From positions 62,001 to 126,000 of the forward strand of contig CAMDUR010000001.1 in NCBI GenBank assembly GCA_945879115.1: a DNA stretch of 64,000 bases. Reading direction: 5' to 3'. Shown here piece after piece: positions 10,089 to 18,807 of this stretch (position 1 is its first letter; the number at the start of each line of letters is the position of its first letter). The notes beneath the pieces were generated by a model. That model made no database searches, had not been told where the DNA came from, and saw only the letters and a program-made list of their open reading frames with translations. Source of the stretch: Polynucleobacter meluiroseus (GTDB taxonomy: Bacteria > Pseudomonadota > Gammaproteobacteria > Burkholderiales > Burkholderiaceae). The position numbers and the translations under genes were made by a program.

Positions 10089-11302
10089 TATCGAATCGCC
10101 CTTTCAACCAAAATTGCGAATGCCGGCAAAGTTTTACCTTCTAAGAATTCCAAGAAAGCACCACCGCCAGTTGAGATGTAATCAACCTGCTTTTCAATAC
10201 CGTATTTAGCAATCGCTGCTAGTGTGTCACCACCACCCGCAATTGAAAAAGCTGGAGAGTGCGCGATTGCCGCAGCAAGCATTTTTGTGCCTCCACCAAA
10301 CTGATCAATTTCAAAAACTCCGATAGGGCCATTCCAAACAATCGTTCCAGCATGAGCAACAATGTTAGTTAATTCCGCAGAAGTCTTAGGTCCGACATCC
10401 AAGATCATGTCATCCGCTTGAACATCTGTTGACGCAACGCGGTTAGCACGCGCCAAAGGAGACAACTCATTAGCTACCACCACATCAATTGGGATGGGTA
10501 CGTTGGCACCGCGCTTGGCCATGATGTCGATAATCGCTTTCGCTTCGTCAACCAAGTCCGGCTCCGCTAATGATCGTCCAATAGGTAGGCCAGCGGCCAA
10601 CATAAAGGTATTAGCAATACCGCCACCTACGATTAGCTGATCTACCTTTTCAGCTAAAGATTTCAGAATAGTTAATTTTGTTGAAACTTTTGATCCAGCA
10701 ACAATTGCAACTAATGGTCGCTTAGGGTCAGTAAGCGCTTTACTTAAAGCATCTAACTCAGCCGCCATTAAAGGGCCAGCACAAGCAACTACTGCGTACT
10801 TAGCCATGCCATACGTGGTTGCTTCTGCTCGATGTGCCGTGCCAAATGCATCGTTAACGTAAACATCGCAGAGCTTAGCCATTTTCTTAGCCAGCTCATC
10901 ATTATTTTTCTTTTCACCAACATTCAAACGACAGTTTTCTAAAAGAACTAAGTCACCGGGGGAAATGTCAAAACCACCATCAACCCAGTTTGTAATTAAT
11001 GGTACTTTTCTACCCAATAACTCTGCAATTCTGTGTGCAACCGGCGCTAAGGTGTCTTCTGGTTTGAAGTCACCCTCAGTAGGTCTACCTAGATGAGATG
11101 TCACCATCACAGCAGCTCCAGCATCTAGTGCCAACTGAATAGCCGGTATAGATGCTCTGATACGGGTATCTTCAGTGATATTTCCAACGTCATCTTGTGG
11201 GACGTTGAGGTCAGAACGGATAAAAACACGTTTGCCTTTCAATTGTCCTGATTGAGCTAATTCTGAAAGGCGATTAAATTTGAGTGGGATTAAGCCAGGC
11301 AT
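10088..11302 (-). CDS. pgk: Phosphoglycerate kinase
   Basis: Transfers phosphate from 1,3-bisphosphoglycerate to ADP. The signature [15 protein letters not shown], the substrate-binding [13 protein letters not shown] and the C-terminal GGGDTLAAI and [13 protein letters not shown] loops are complete. The ATG at 11302 is chosen, although an upstream TTG at 11323 extends the frame by seven codons and neither start has a convincing ribosome site. It heads the minus-strand run pgk-pyk-fba-purC-purE-purK-sua5. The 75 bp before it, after azlD on the same strand, must hold its promoter unless it reads through from azlCD. Confidence 0.95.
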   Translation of the reverse strand: MPGLIPLKFNRLSELAQSGQLKGKRVFIRSDLNVPQDDVGNITEDTRIRASIPAIQLALDAGAAVMVTSHLGRPTEGDFKPEDTLAPVAHRIAELLGRKVPLITNWVDGGFDISPGDLVLLENCRLNVGEKKNNDELAKKMAKLCDVYVNDAFGTAHRAEATTYGMAKYAVVACAGPLMAAELDALSKALTDPKRPLVAIVAGSKVSTKLTILKSLAEKVDQLIVGGGIANTFMLAAGLPIGRSLAEPDLVDEAKAIIDIMAKRGANVPIPIDVVVANELSPLARANRVASTDVQADDMILDVGPKTSAELTNIVAHAGTIVWNGPIGVFEIDQFGGGTKMLAAAIAHSPAFSIAGGGDTLAAIAKYGIEKQVDYISTGGGAFLEFLEGKTLPAFAILVERAIR

Positions 11303-11377
11303 GATGGGTTGGATTTTGACCAAAAGACTTGAATCCCTAATTTTACATTTTTACAGGACTTACAAGACGTTTTTGAC

Positions 11378-11707
11378 CTAAAAAATACGTAACAAAGTAA
11401 AGGTCACCATCCCAAAAACAATCGTCAAAATCATGCTTTTTGAAATCAAAAACCCAAATATTCCAGCAACCCCTCCCCAAAAGTGTGGGTTACCCCCATC
11501 AAACCCCACTAAATATTGGGGCTCAGGACTTACGAACATCTCTGGAACAATAATAGCTATTAGTGCTGCCGCAGGTGCATAGCGCAACGCTGGCTGAAAA
11601 CTCTCAGGCAGCTCAAAACGCTGACCCATGATTAAAAAGAAGCTTCTGGTCAAAAAAGTAACCACCATGAGACCCACAATCACTAACCAAACCTCAAAAG
11701 TCGTCAT
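11378..11707 (-). CDS. azlD: Branched-chain amino acid exporter small subunit, AzlD family
   Basis: Small inner-membrane protein of 109 residues with about four hydrophobic segments. It includes the conserved early TRSFFLIMGQRFELPESFQPALRYAP region seen in AzlD/YgaH proteins. It is the expected partner of AzlC, whose end overlaps its ATG by 4 bp, and together they form a branched-chain amino acid efflux pair. The divergent ilvE supports a link to branched-chain amino acids. The substrate is inferred from family and context. Confidence 0.88.
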   Translation of the reverse strand: MTTFEVWLVIVGLMVVTFLTRSFFLIMGQRFELPESFQPALRYAPAAALIAIIVPEMFVSPEPQYLVGFDGGNPHFWGGVAGIFGFLISKSMILTIVFGMVTFTLLRIF

Positions 11708-12423
11708 AGAGATATCCCGGCTTTTTTAGTCTTTAAGAGTCTATCTGTTGTTATTCCAACTACAACTGCACTTAAAATTGCCAAAATTAGATTTAACTTG
11801 TAAGGTAAAGAAATTGCTAAAACCGCCACCATTGCAGCTGTTGCTGCAGCGTACCTAGCCGATCTTGATTCAATCATTGGCAGAACAATCCCAATTAAAG
11901 CTAATGTCCCAGCAAAACCAAGTCCCCAGGCCTCAGGGACGAAACCTGAGAGAAAAATACCTAACATTGATCCTGTTTGCCAAATAACCCAATTGGTAAG
12001 CGCCATGCCCAAATAAAAAGGTAGACGACTCTTATCTTGAATAACAACGGGGTATCGGGAAATGAAGAAGGCAAACGTCAAGTCACCGTTGAGATACCCT
12101 ATAACAAAGCGCTGACAGAGAGATTTCTCTTTGAAATGAGGCTGCAGGCCAGCGCTTGAAATAACAAACCGTAAGTTAACAACTACCGCAGTCAACCATA
12201 TTGTCCAGATTGGGAAATTACCAAGAATTAAAGGTAAGGCGGCTAACTGTGCAGAGCCTGCATAGACAAGCAAGGAAATCCCAACAGACTCGGCCACACC
12301 AATCCCAGACTCAGCCATAGCAACACCAGTTACTAAAGCCCAGGTAAAGATTGCAAAACCCGCCCGGGACATTCTTTGTGAGCCCTCAAAAAAAGCAGCT
12401 CTTTGCTGTACAGACCAACGCAA
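11704..12423 (-). CDS. azlC: Branched-chain amino acid exporter large subunit, AzlC family
   Basis: Multi-spanning inner-membrane permease, large subunit of the AzlCD (YgaZH-type) exporter. The family motif region GISLLVYAGSAQLAALPLI is present near residues 50-70, followed by LRFVISSAGLQPHF. The start codon is TTG at 12423: a GAGGA ribosome site lies about 7 bases upstream and no ATG fits better. A perfect TATAAT is found 34 bases upstream of the start. The gene overlaps azlD by 4 bp and faces ilvE across 131 bp. Confidence 0.9.
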   Translation of the reverse strand: MRWSVQQRAAFFEGSQRMSRAGFAIFTWALVTGVAMAESGIGVAESVGISLLVYAGSAQLAALPLILGNFPIWTIWLTAVVVNLRFVISSAGLQPHFKEKSLCQRFVIGYLNGDLTFAFFISRYPVVIQDKSRLPFYLGMALTNWVIWQTGSMLGIFLSGFVPEAWGLGFAGTLALIGIVLPMIESRSARYAAATAAMVAVLAISLPYKLNLILAILSAVVVGITTDRLLKTKKAGISL

Positions 12424-12457
12424 ATCAAATCCTCACATCAATATCAATTAATCCTTC

Positions 12458-12486
12458 ATTATAGGTAGTGATAACCCCATTGCCAT
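12458..12486 (-). promoter_or_regulatory. Candidate azlC promoter
   Basis: On the minus strand a perfect -10 TATAAT (12463-12458) lies 17 bp from ATGGCA (12486-12481), a 4/6 match to the -35 consensus. It points to azlC, whose TTG is 34 bases downstream of the -10. The call rests on consensus match and position only. Confidence 0.55.
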
Positions 12487-12554
12487 AGCGGTGAAGGCTT
12501 GGCTGTTTTACAATAAGGGTCAATAATCTTTTCTCAAAATTTAGGAAATACACC

Positions 12555-13475
12555 ATGTCAATGGCAAATCGTGATGGCTTTATTTGGATGGACGGTAAGT
12601 TAGTACCGTGGCGCGACGCTAATATCCACGTTCTTACTCATACCCTTCACTATGGCATGGGCATATTTGAAGGTATCAGAGCTTACAAAACAGATGCCGG
12701 CCCAGCAATATTCCGCCTTGATGCGCACGTTCAAAGGCTTTTTAATTCCGCCAAAATCTTTCAAATGAAGATGAACTACACACAGAAAGAAGTTATTGAT
12801 GCTACTTTGTCAGTAGTTAAAGAAAATAATTTGGCTTCTTGCTACATTCGTCCAATCGTATGGATCGGTTCAGAGAAATTAGGTATCTCAGCAAGAAGTA
12901 ACTCTACTCACATTGCTGTTGCCGCTTGGGAATGGGGCGCTTACCTTGGCGAAGATGGTTTAAACAAAGGTATTCGTGTCAAGGTATCTTCTTTCGCAAG
13001 ACACCATGTCAACGTTTCATTAGTTCGCGCTAAAGCTTCTGGTTACTACATTAACTCTATTCTTGCTAACCAAGAAGTAACGGCTCAGGGTTACGATGAA
13101 GCTCTTCTTTTAGATACCGACGGTTATGTCTCTGAAGGATCCGGTGAAAACGTTTTTATTGTGAAAAATGGAATTGTCTACACGCCTGATTTAGCATCCT
13201 GCCTAGACGGCATTACTCGTGATGCCATTTTTATTATCGCTAAAGACCTTGGTATTGAGGTTCGTGAGAAGCGTATTACTCGTGACGAAATGTACTGCTG
13301 TGATGAAGCATTCTTTACAGGAACTGCAGCAGAAGTAACTCCGATTAGAGAGCTTGATGATCGAATGATTGGTGACGGTACACGTGGCCCAATAACGACA
13401 AAGATTCAACAAGTTTTCTTTGATGCTGTTGCTGGTAAAAATGATAAATATCTTCAATGGTTAACTGTTGTTTAA
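12555..13475 (+). CDS. ilvE: Branched-chain amino acid aminotransferase
   Basis: PLP enzyme for the last step of leucine, isoleucine and valine synthesis, and the first of their breakdown. The class IV aminotransferase layout is clear: the HTLHYGMGIFEGIRAY entry loop, the PLP-binding Lys160 in VRAKASGYYINS, and the EGSGENVF and GITRDAI stretches. At 306 residues the length is normal. A ribosome site AGGAAA precedes the ATG; a second ATG two codons later is also possible. Divergent azlCD probably exports the same amino acids. Confidence 0.97.
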   Translation: MSMANRDGFIWMDGKLVPWRDANIHVLTHTLHYGMGIFEGIRAYKTDAGPAIFRLDAHVQRLFNSAKIFQMKMNYTQKEVIDATLSVVKENNLASCYIRPIVWIGSEKLGISARSNSTHIAVAAWEWGAYLGEDGLNKGIRVKVSSFARHHVNVSLVRAKASGYYINSILANQEVTAQGYDEALLLDTDGYVSEGSGENVFIVKNGIVYTPDLASCLDGITRDAIFIIAKDLGIEVREKRITRDEMYCCDEAFFTGTAAEVTPIRELDDRMIGDGTRGPITTKIQQVFFDAVAGKNDKYLQWLTVV

Positions 13476-13493
13476 GTTACCTGGAGTCACTAA

Positions 13494-13685
13494 ATGAGTG
13501 AAAACAATATTGTTCAGGTAGATGGTCATAAAGATCTGCCTCTACATTGCCCTAACGGTAAGGTTGCCAGCTGGAATTTACATCCTCGAGTTTTCTTAGA
13601 CGTAACTTCTACTGGGATTGTTAAGTGCCCTTACTGCGGCACTCAATATCAGCTCATACCCGGCACTGCGCCACACGGTCATTAA
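13494..13685 (+). CDS. Zinc-finger domain-containing protein (CHCC type)
   Basis: Small protein of 63 residues with the pattern of the zf-CHCC family (related to the NDUFS6/Lpd06-like zinc fold): LHCPNGKVASWNLHPRVFLD and then CPYCGTQYQL, giving Cys, His and a CxxC pair as likely zinc ligands. It sits 18 bp after ilvE and 1 bp before waaF, so it is probably in their transcript. This arrangement is common in Burkholderiales. Its function is not established. Confidence 0.9.
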   Translation: MSENNIVQVDGHKDLPLHCPNGKVASWNLHPRVFLDVTSTGIVKCPYCGTQYQLIPGTAPHGH

Positions 13686-13686
13686 A

Positions 13687-14703
13687 ATGACAAAGATTCT
13701 CATCATTGCTCCCAATTGGATTGGTGATGCGGTGATGACCGAGCCGCTGATTACAAAGCTCAATGAAGTTCACCCCAATTGCTCTATTGATGTCTTGGCT
13801 ACTCCATGGGTCGCCTCTATCATGCGCGCCATACCAGCCGTCAATGAAGTTATTACCGCTGATTTAAAGCATGGAGCTATTCAATGGTCAGAGCGGAAAG
13901 TTATTGCAAAACAATTAGAAAATAAAAATTACAGCCACGCTTACATTCTTCCGAATAGTTTTAAATCAGCATTAATTCCTTGGATGGCAAAAATACCTTT
14001 ACGGACTGGCTATCGTGGTGAATTTAGATGGGGATTAATTAATCAAGCTTTTGATAATCCATCGAGACTAAATCGTCCCCCTATGTCAACGCACTACTTT
14101 TCTCTATCAGGTGCAGCATGCCAAACAACACCTGAACCATCCTTATCTGTTCCTCCTGAAGTTTTAATTGCTGCGCAAGAAAAACTCCAGGCATTAAAAA
14201 AACACACTCATCTCTTTGTTCTCTGCCCCGGCGCGGAATATGGACCAGCGAAACAATGGCCCACAGAGCACTTCGCAAAATTGGCTCAGCAACTAGCAGT
14301 TACTAATCTTGATAGTCTCATTCTTATCTTAGGTAGCAAAAAAGAATTTGATTTAGGTGACTCCATATCAAAATTAAGCAATCACCCCAATCAAGTTATT
14401 AACTGGTGTGGTGAAACCTCTTTAGATGAGGCCATTGCATGTATTAGCCTAGCAACAGCTGTTGTAAGTAATGATTCGGGCTTGATGCATATCACCGCCG
14501 CGTTTAAACGTCCCCAGGTAGCTATATTTGGATCTAGCGACCCAAGACATACACCTCCTTTATCTCTAAAGGCTAAGGTTCACTGGCTTCATCTAGAATG
14601 CAGTCCCTGCTTTAAAAGAATTTGTCCCCTAGGCCACTCAAAATGTTTAGTGGACATTACCCCTTTAGAAGTCCTAAACTCCGTTAATCAATCAATTCAA
14701 TAG
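13687..14703 (+). CDS. waaF: ADP-heptose--LPS heptosyltransferase II
   Basis: Glycosyltransferase family 9 enzyme of the inner leaflet that adds the second heptose to the lipopolysaccharide inner core. The N-terminal KILIIAPNWIGDAVMTEPLI is the family start, which makes the ATG at 13687 preferable to upstream in-frame codons. The nucleotide-sugar motifs FVLCPGAEYGPAKQWP and SNDSGLMHITAAF are visible. Length is 338 residues. The gene starts one base after the zinc-finger gene. gmhB, needed to make ADP-heptose, lies at 35219-35779, so the pathway is dispersed. Confidence 0.95.
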   Translation: MTKILIIAPNWIGDAVMTEPLITKLNEVHPNCSIDVLATPWVASIMRAIPAVNEVITADLKHGAIQWSERKVIAKQLENKNYSHAYILPNSFKSALIPWMAKIPLRTGYRGEFRWGLINQAFDNPSRLNRPPMSTHYFSLSGAACQTTPEPSLSVPPEVLIAAQEKLQALKKHTHLFVLCPGAEYGPAKQWPTEHFAKLAQQLAVTNLDSLILILGSKKEFDLGDSISKLSNHPNQVINWCGETSLDEAIACISLATAVVSNDSGLMHITAAFKRPQVAIFGSSDPRHTPPLSLKAKVHWLHLECSPCFKRICPLGHSKCLVDITPLEVLNSVNQSIQ

Positions 14704-14709
14704 AAAATC

Positions 14710-15144
14710 ATGCCAAGTCAAGCTCGCCTCTTTCAACTACCCGATGAAGTAATTGATGCATGGCGTGAATCTTTGCATCGTAATGATCTAGATGGCTCGA
14801 TAGATTTATGGATGGATGAAGACTCAATTACTTGTATTCTTCCGGGCGGTAAACGCCTAACTGGCCACGCTGAACTAAGAGAAGGCTTGAAAAAAATATT
14901 AGCAGATCATTTTTTATGGTTAGATCCCATTCAAATGATTGGCCATACCGCTATTGGTACCGCTTTTTTTGACTCTACAGAGGCTGTTCGCCTACAGCCC
15001 GAACAAATCGAACCAGAGTTTTTCTTAAACTTTACTTATATTTTGGTTCAAGGTCCCATGGGTTGGCGGATCGCTCATATCCATACAAGCCCTGCTCAAG
15101 AAGAACATATTCAACTTCCAAGCATGATTCACGGCTTCCATTAA
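14710..15144 (+). CDS. SnoaL/DUF4440-like NTF2-fold protein
   Basis: 144 residues with the pattern of NTF2-like small proteins: an N-terminal helix (VIDAWRESLHRNDLDGSIDLW), then MDEDSITCILPGGKRLTGHAELREGLKKIL, and a final GWRIAHIHTSPA strand as in SnoaL-like/ketosteroid-isomerase-type folds. No signal peptide or membrane segment is seen. It begins 6 bp after waaF, so it is co-transcribed. Members range from enzymes to scaffolds and no substrate can be assigned here. Confidence 0.8.
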   Translation: MPSQARLFQLPDEVIDAWRESLHRNDLDGSIDLWMDEDSITCILPGGKRLTGHAELREGLKKILADHFLWLDPIQMIGHTAIGTAFFDSTEAVRLQPEQIEPEFFLNFTYILVQGPMGWRIAHIHTSPAQEEHIQLPSMIHGFH

Positions 15145-15173
15145 ATCGATAAAGTATTAACCGCTTTTAGCTG

Positions 15174-16823
15174 TTATTGATTTTGTCGATTATTTTTAAG
15201 CTCCTGGCGATAAGCCTCTTGAATTTGACGAGCCCGCGCATCTATTTCTGATATTTGATAAAAATCAGCATCCCCAGCAAGCTTTGCAAGCTTCATCTGC
15301 TCAATAGCTCCCACCCAAGCCCCCTCAGTTACATACTTCTCAGCCAGTGCTGAATGCTGCAAAGCTCTCTTGCCAGATTGAGAATATGCCTGGGCTAACA
15401 AAGACCACCATAAAGTTTCGTCAGGGCGTGATCTAGATTGAGTTTTTAACCAAGTAATTGCTGGCTCGTATTGTTTAGTTTTCAATTGGGAATTAATAGT
15501 TGCAACGTTTAGAGCTCTTGACCTTGGATAAATAGATTTAACCAGAGCTAACTGCTTTAATGCAGCTTCAGTTTGGCCATTAGCCATCATCAGGTCAATT
15601 CCAGTACTTTCAATAGCTAAACTATATTTTTGTATGGGCGATCCCTGAGAAACCAAACTTTGTAAAGTTGCCCTAGTTTTCTGCAGATGACTTTCAGCAT
15701 CATTGAGGCGACCCTGCTTCATACTTAACAAAGTTAAGCCGTATTGACCCTCAAGTTGCTTACTTAAATCGGGCTTTCTGGCAAGGCTTTCAAAATATTG
15801 CTTAAGCTCTGGATAGTTACTGGTGCTTGTTGTTTGAATCAAACGAGATCTGGCTTTTAGTAAATAAAACTCAATTGATGAAAATACTTTTTGACTTGGT
15901 AATCCTCTCACACGATCTTGCATATCAGCGATACGGTCCGTGGTTAGTGGATGACTTCTTACATAACCTGGCACACCACTCTCCATAATGCTGTTAGCTC
16001 TTTGCATTCTTTGAAAGAAATCAGGCATACCCTGAACATCAAAGCCACCTGAGTGTAATATTTGAAATCCAACACGATCTGCTTCTCGCTCAGCATCTCT
16101 TGAGTACGATAATTGATTTTGAATCGCTAAGGCTTGACCGCCCATTGCAATACCTTGAGCTGCATTAGGATTCCTACTGGCTGCAATAACAGCTAAGACG
16201 ATAGATGCCAAGGCAATCATTGAATTGGTACCCTGCTGTCCATACATACGCGCAATATGTTTTTGGGTAACGTGACCAATCTCATGTCCAAGAACCGAAG
16301 CTAACTCAGACTCTGATTCGGCCGACACGATCAATCCTGTATGAACTCCAATAAAGCCACCCGGTAATGCAAATGCGTTGATGCTTCTATCACGAACTCC
16401 AAATAGTTCAAAGTTAATAGCGAATGTACCGCTACCATCTAAACCAGGAACACCTTCTTTTCTGGCTGCACGAACTAAAGCTTGACCAATAGTATTGAGG
16501 TAATCATAAAAAACCAAATCATTAGAATAATCAGGATCTCTTCGGATCTCGCGCATGATTCTTTCCCCAAGTTGACGCTCATCTGAAGGGGATAATGAGA
16601 TGCTAGAAGAATCTCCCAACTCAGGTAAAACTAAAGTTTGCTGAATAGGGCGATTAACCTGAGGAATGCCTGCAGAATTAGGGCTAGAGCGCATAGCACG
16701 ATCGATATTATCCTGTGCAATACGATTATTGTCTGTTTGGGCCCATATCAAGGCTGGCTGAAATATGAAAGCCAAGGATGCGGCCAACACTTTTTTTGCC
16801 AAAGAATGATTTTTCATACTCAT
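15174..16823 (-). CDS. bepA: Periplasmic M48 metalloprotease with TPR-like tail, BepA-like
   Basis: Zinc protease of the outer-membrane quality-control type. From the ATG at 16823 (549 residues) a signal peptide ends near ALIWAQ. The zinc motif HEIGHVTQKH and the third-ligand region SRDAEREADRVGF are intact, and the C-terminal half is helical and TPR-like. This is the domain order of E. coli BepA, which assists and degrades LptD and Bam substrates. A start two codons later (16817) is also possible. A longer frame to 16934 would overlap moaC and put residues before the signal peptide. Divergent moaC starts only 26 bp away. Confidence 0.88.
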   Translation of the reverse strand: MSMKNHSLAKKVLAASLAFIFQPALIWAQTDNNRIAQDNIDRAMRSSPNSAGIPQVNRPIQQTLVLPELGDSSSISLSPSDERQLGERIMREIRRDPDYSNDLVFYDYLNTIGQALVRAARKEGVPGLDGSGTFAINFELFGVRDRSINAFALPGGFIGVHTGLIVSAESESELASVLGHEIGHVTQKHIARMYGQQGTNSMIALASIVLAVIAASRNPNAAQGIAMGGQALAIQNQLSYSRDAEREADRVGFQILHSGGFDVQGMPDFFQRMQRANSIMESGVPGYVRSHPLTTDRIADMQDRVRGLPSQKVFSSIEFYLLKARSRLIQTTSTSNYPELKQYFESLARKPDLSKQLEGQYGLTLLSMKQGRLNDAESHLQKTRATLQSLVSQGSPIQKYSLAIESTGIDLMMANGQTEAALKQLALVKSIYPRSRALNVATINSQLKTKQYEPAITWLKTQSRSRPDETLWWSLLAQAYSQSGKRALQHSALAEKYVTEGAWVGAIEQMKLAKLAGDADFYQISEIDARARQIQEAYRQELKNNRQNQ

Positions 16824-16849
16824 AAGCTCAATTATGGTACAAATCACAC

Positions 16850-17329
16850 ATGAATAACTTAACTCATTTTGACGAAAGTGGCCAAGCCCACATGGTTGAT
16901 GTTGGGCAAAAAGCCCATACTCATCGTATTGCAACTGCTACTGGAACAATTCAAATGCAAAAAAGTACATTTGAAATGGTTGCTTCTGGCTCCCATAAAA
17001 AAGGGGATGTGATTGGAATTGCCAGAATAGCAGCAATACAAGCAACCAAAAGAAGCCCCGATCTGATCCCTTTATGCCATCCAATAGCATTAACGCGTGT
17101 TGCTGTTGATTTTCAGACTGATGAAAAAAACTCCAGTATTCAATGCACTGTTACTACAGAAACCATTGGTCAGACCGGTGTTGAAATAGAGGCCTTAACG
17201 GGTGTCCAAATAGGCTTGCTCACTATTTACGATATGTGCAAGGCGGTTGACCGTGGCATGGTGATTAAAGAAGTTAAGCTACTCGAGAAGAGTGGTGGCA
17301 AGTCGGGTACTTGGGTAGCAAACTCTTAG
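16850..17329 (+). CDS. moaC: Cyclic pyranopterin monophosphate synthase
   Basis: Molybdenum cofactor biosynthesis: with MoaA it converts GTP to cyclic pyranopterin monophosphate. [16 protein letters not shown] at the start, [19 protein letters not shown] and the [12 protein letters not shown] end region are all diagnostic. At 159 residues the length is normal. No other mo genes are nearby. A TATGGT/TACAAA-like -10 lies so close to the ATG that the transcript could have almost no leader. A strong terminator follows. Confidence 0.97.
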   Translation: MNNLTHFDESGQAHMVDVGQKAHTHRIATATGTIQMQKSTFEMVASGSHKKGDVIGIARIAAIQATKRSPDLIPLCHPIALTRVAVDFQTDEKNSSIQCTVTTETIGQTGVEIEALTGVQIGLLTIYDMCKAVDRGMVIKEVKLLEKSGGKSGTWVANS

Positions 17330-17368
17330 TAAATTTATGAGTAAGTTGATTGTTATTACTTCAAACAA

Positions 17369-17410
17369 AAAGGGTATGCATTGCATACCCTTTTATCTTT
17401 TTTTTATTTT
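17369..17410 (+). terminator. Intrinsic terminator of moaC (bidirectional)
   Basis: A perfect inverted repeat (AAAGGGTATGC, a 3-base ATT loop, and its complement) spans 17369-17393. It is followed on the plus strand by TTTTATCTTTTTTTT. On the minus strand the stem is followed by TTTTTG, so it can also end the pilin transcript. Confidence 0.9.
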
Positions 17411-17426
17411 TACTTAATGACTGATG

Positions 17427-17921
17427 TTATCTGCAATCTGCTGGTAATAGTTTTTTAGGCAAAGTTGTTGTCGGTGATTTACAAGACCAAATTCCAGCCC
17501 AAGGCTCCGATTTTGAACTACTCAAATCTAGTGCTTGAGCCGAGTTTGATGCTGCGTTATTAACAGGCATGATATTGAGTTCATTGGCACCATCAGGAGC
17601 AACACTTGATTGATAGACAACAGTAATGGCGCCCGTCTTCTCAATCCTTACTTCTTTAACGCTATTAGTTGTCGTACTCTTAAACGTCTCCTGAGTAGCA
17701 TCACTCATATCAGCGGCACCTTTACCAGAGTAGATCTCTGTCACAGCCAATTTAGCAGCGGCAGCCAAACTTAAACCTTCTGCAATGCGTGTCTTTGCTA
17801 TGTAATCCTGATATTTGGGTACAGCCAAAGCGGCAAGAATGCCAATAATGGCAATTACCACCATGATTTCAATTAATGTAAAACCGTTTTTATTTTTCAA
17901 AATTTGTTTCTTTTTTTTCAT
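17427..17921 (-). CDS. pilA: Type IV pilin major-subunit-like protein
   Basis: Prepilin of 164 residues. The leader is short and basic ([13 protein letters not shown]), with the prepilin peptidase site G/FTLIE and the required Glu at mature position 5, followed by the hydrophobic helix [16 protein letters not shown]. Two Cys near the C-terminus (SCKSP ... ADCR) should form the disulfide-bonded D region. It is a single pilin gene with no pilus assembly genes nearby. A 12-bp hairpin sits about 20 bp upstream of the ATG. Divergence of the C-terminal half is typical for surface-exposed pilins. Confidence 0.93.
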   Translation of the reverse strand: MKKKKQILKNKNGFTLIEIMVVIAIIGILAALAVPKYQDYIAKTRIAEGLSLAAAAKLAVTEIYSGKGAADMSDATQETFKSTTTNSVKEVRIEKTGAITVVYQSSVAPDGANELNIMPVNNAASNSAQALDLSSSKSEPWAGIWSCKSPTTTLPKKLLPADCR

Positions 17922-17940
17922 TCCTGAGTCCTTTCGTTAA

Positions 17941-17970
17941 TAAGCCACCATCATGTCAGATGGTGGCTTA
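17941..17970 (-). repeat. Perfect 12-bp hairpin between terC and the pilin gene
   Basis: TAAGCCACCATC and its exact complement are separated by a 6-base loop. On the minus strand it lies after terC and about 20 bases before the pilin ATG. No U-tract follows, so it is either a weak terC terminator or a structure in the pilin 5' leader. A second smaller inverted repeat (CTGATT/AATCAG) is at 18001-18016. Confidence 0.7.
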
Positions 17971-18028
17971 AATTGGGGCTGGTTATTGTGTATGAAACTT
18001 CTGATTTTTGAATCAGGCTAATTTGAGA

Positions 18029-18730
18029 TTATTTCTTTTGCTTTATTTGTCTTTTCATAATTTCACCGTAACCCATTACTGCCAAGGCAGCAACAATGCC
18101 CGCTAACGTCGCATAATTTTCAATACCAGCACCAAGGTGCTTAATCAAACCTGGGTCTGAGAAAATCATACCGCCAGCGATCCAACCTAATAGACCTGCG
18201 CCTAATGTCACGATCCATGGGAAGCGATCGATGAGGTACAGAACGATTCTGCTACCGCCAACAATTAATGGAATTGAAACTAATAATCCAAATACGATGT
18301 AACCAAACTGATGATGAGAGGCTTCAACTTGGCCTGCTGCACCAGCAATAGCAATCACGTTATCAACGCTCATTGCTACGTCAGCTACGATGATGGTTTT
18401 AATAGCAGCAGATAATTTATCCGAAGCTGCAAGCTCGTGACCTCCATCTTCCTCCGATTGAACCATTAACTTGTAGCCAATCCACAATAACAAAATGCCA
18501 CCAGTGAACTTTAAGAATGGGATCTGAAGAAGCGTTACAGCGAAAGCCACCAATACAACACGCAAAATAATTGCACCTGCCGTCCCCCACAGAATGCCCT
18601 TACGGCGTTGATTTGGGTGAAGGTTACGACACGCCAATGCAATTACTACAGCATTATCACCACCCAAAAGAATGTCAATCATGATGATTTGGGCGATTAC
18701 CGTCCAATCAATGGTTGCCAGAAATTCCAT
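18029..18730 (-). CDS. TerC-family integral membrane protein (YjbE-like)
   Basis: 233-residue polytopic protein of the TerC/YjbE family. The family signature IDILLGGDNAVVIALACR is in the first membrane segment, and the second copy DVAMSVDNVIAIAGAAG is in the middle, with conserved Asp-Asn pairs in both. YjbE-type members are implicated in metal (Mn) export and others in tellurite resistance; the substrate here is not shown. It lies between a strong terminator following sucD and the pilin gene, in an order common to Burkholderiales. Confidence 0.92.
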   Translation of the reverse strand: MEFLATIDWTVIAQIIMIDILLGGDNAVVIALACRNLHPNQRRKGILWGTAGAIILRVVLVAFAVTLLQIPFLKFTGGILLLWIGYKLMVQSEEDGGHELAASDKLSAAIKTIIVADVAMSVDNVIAIAGAAGQVEASHHQFGYIVFGLLVSIPLIVGGSRIVLYLIDRFPWIVTLGAGLLGWIAGGMIFSDPGLIKHLGAGIENYATLAGIVAALAVMGYGEIMKRQIKQKK

Positions 18731-18760
18731 GTCATCCTCAATATTTTTTTATAAGTGAAA

Positions 18761-18785
18761 TAAAAACGGGAGCTAGGCTCCCGTT
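18761..18785 (-). terminator. Intrinsic terminator after sucCD
   Basis: AACGGGAGC and its complement surround a TAG loop. On the minus strand the stem runs into TTTTTATTTC, giving a U-tract that ends the sucC-sucD transcript just before terC. The opposite strand also has TTATTTTTT, so the element is bidirectional. Confidence 0.88.
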
Positions 18786-18807
18786 ATTTTTTGCCTTAAT
18801 ACGAATA

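Noticed and set aside
13618-13686. N-terminal extension of WaaF
   Set aside because: It overlaps the zinc-finger gene. The family start MTKILIIAPNWIGD begins at 13687.
16824-16934. N-terminal extension of the BepA-like protease
   Set aside because: It would place 37 residues before a clear signal peptide and overlap the moaC start.
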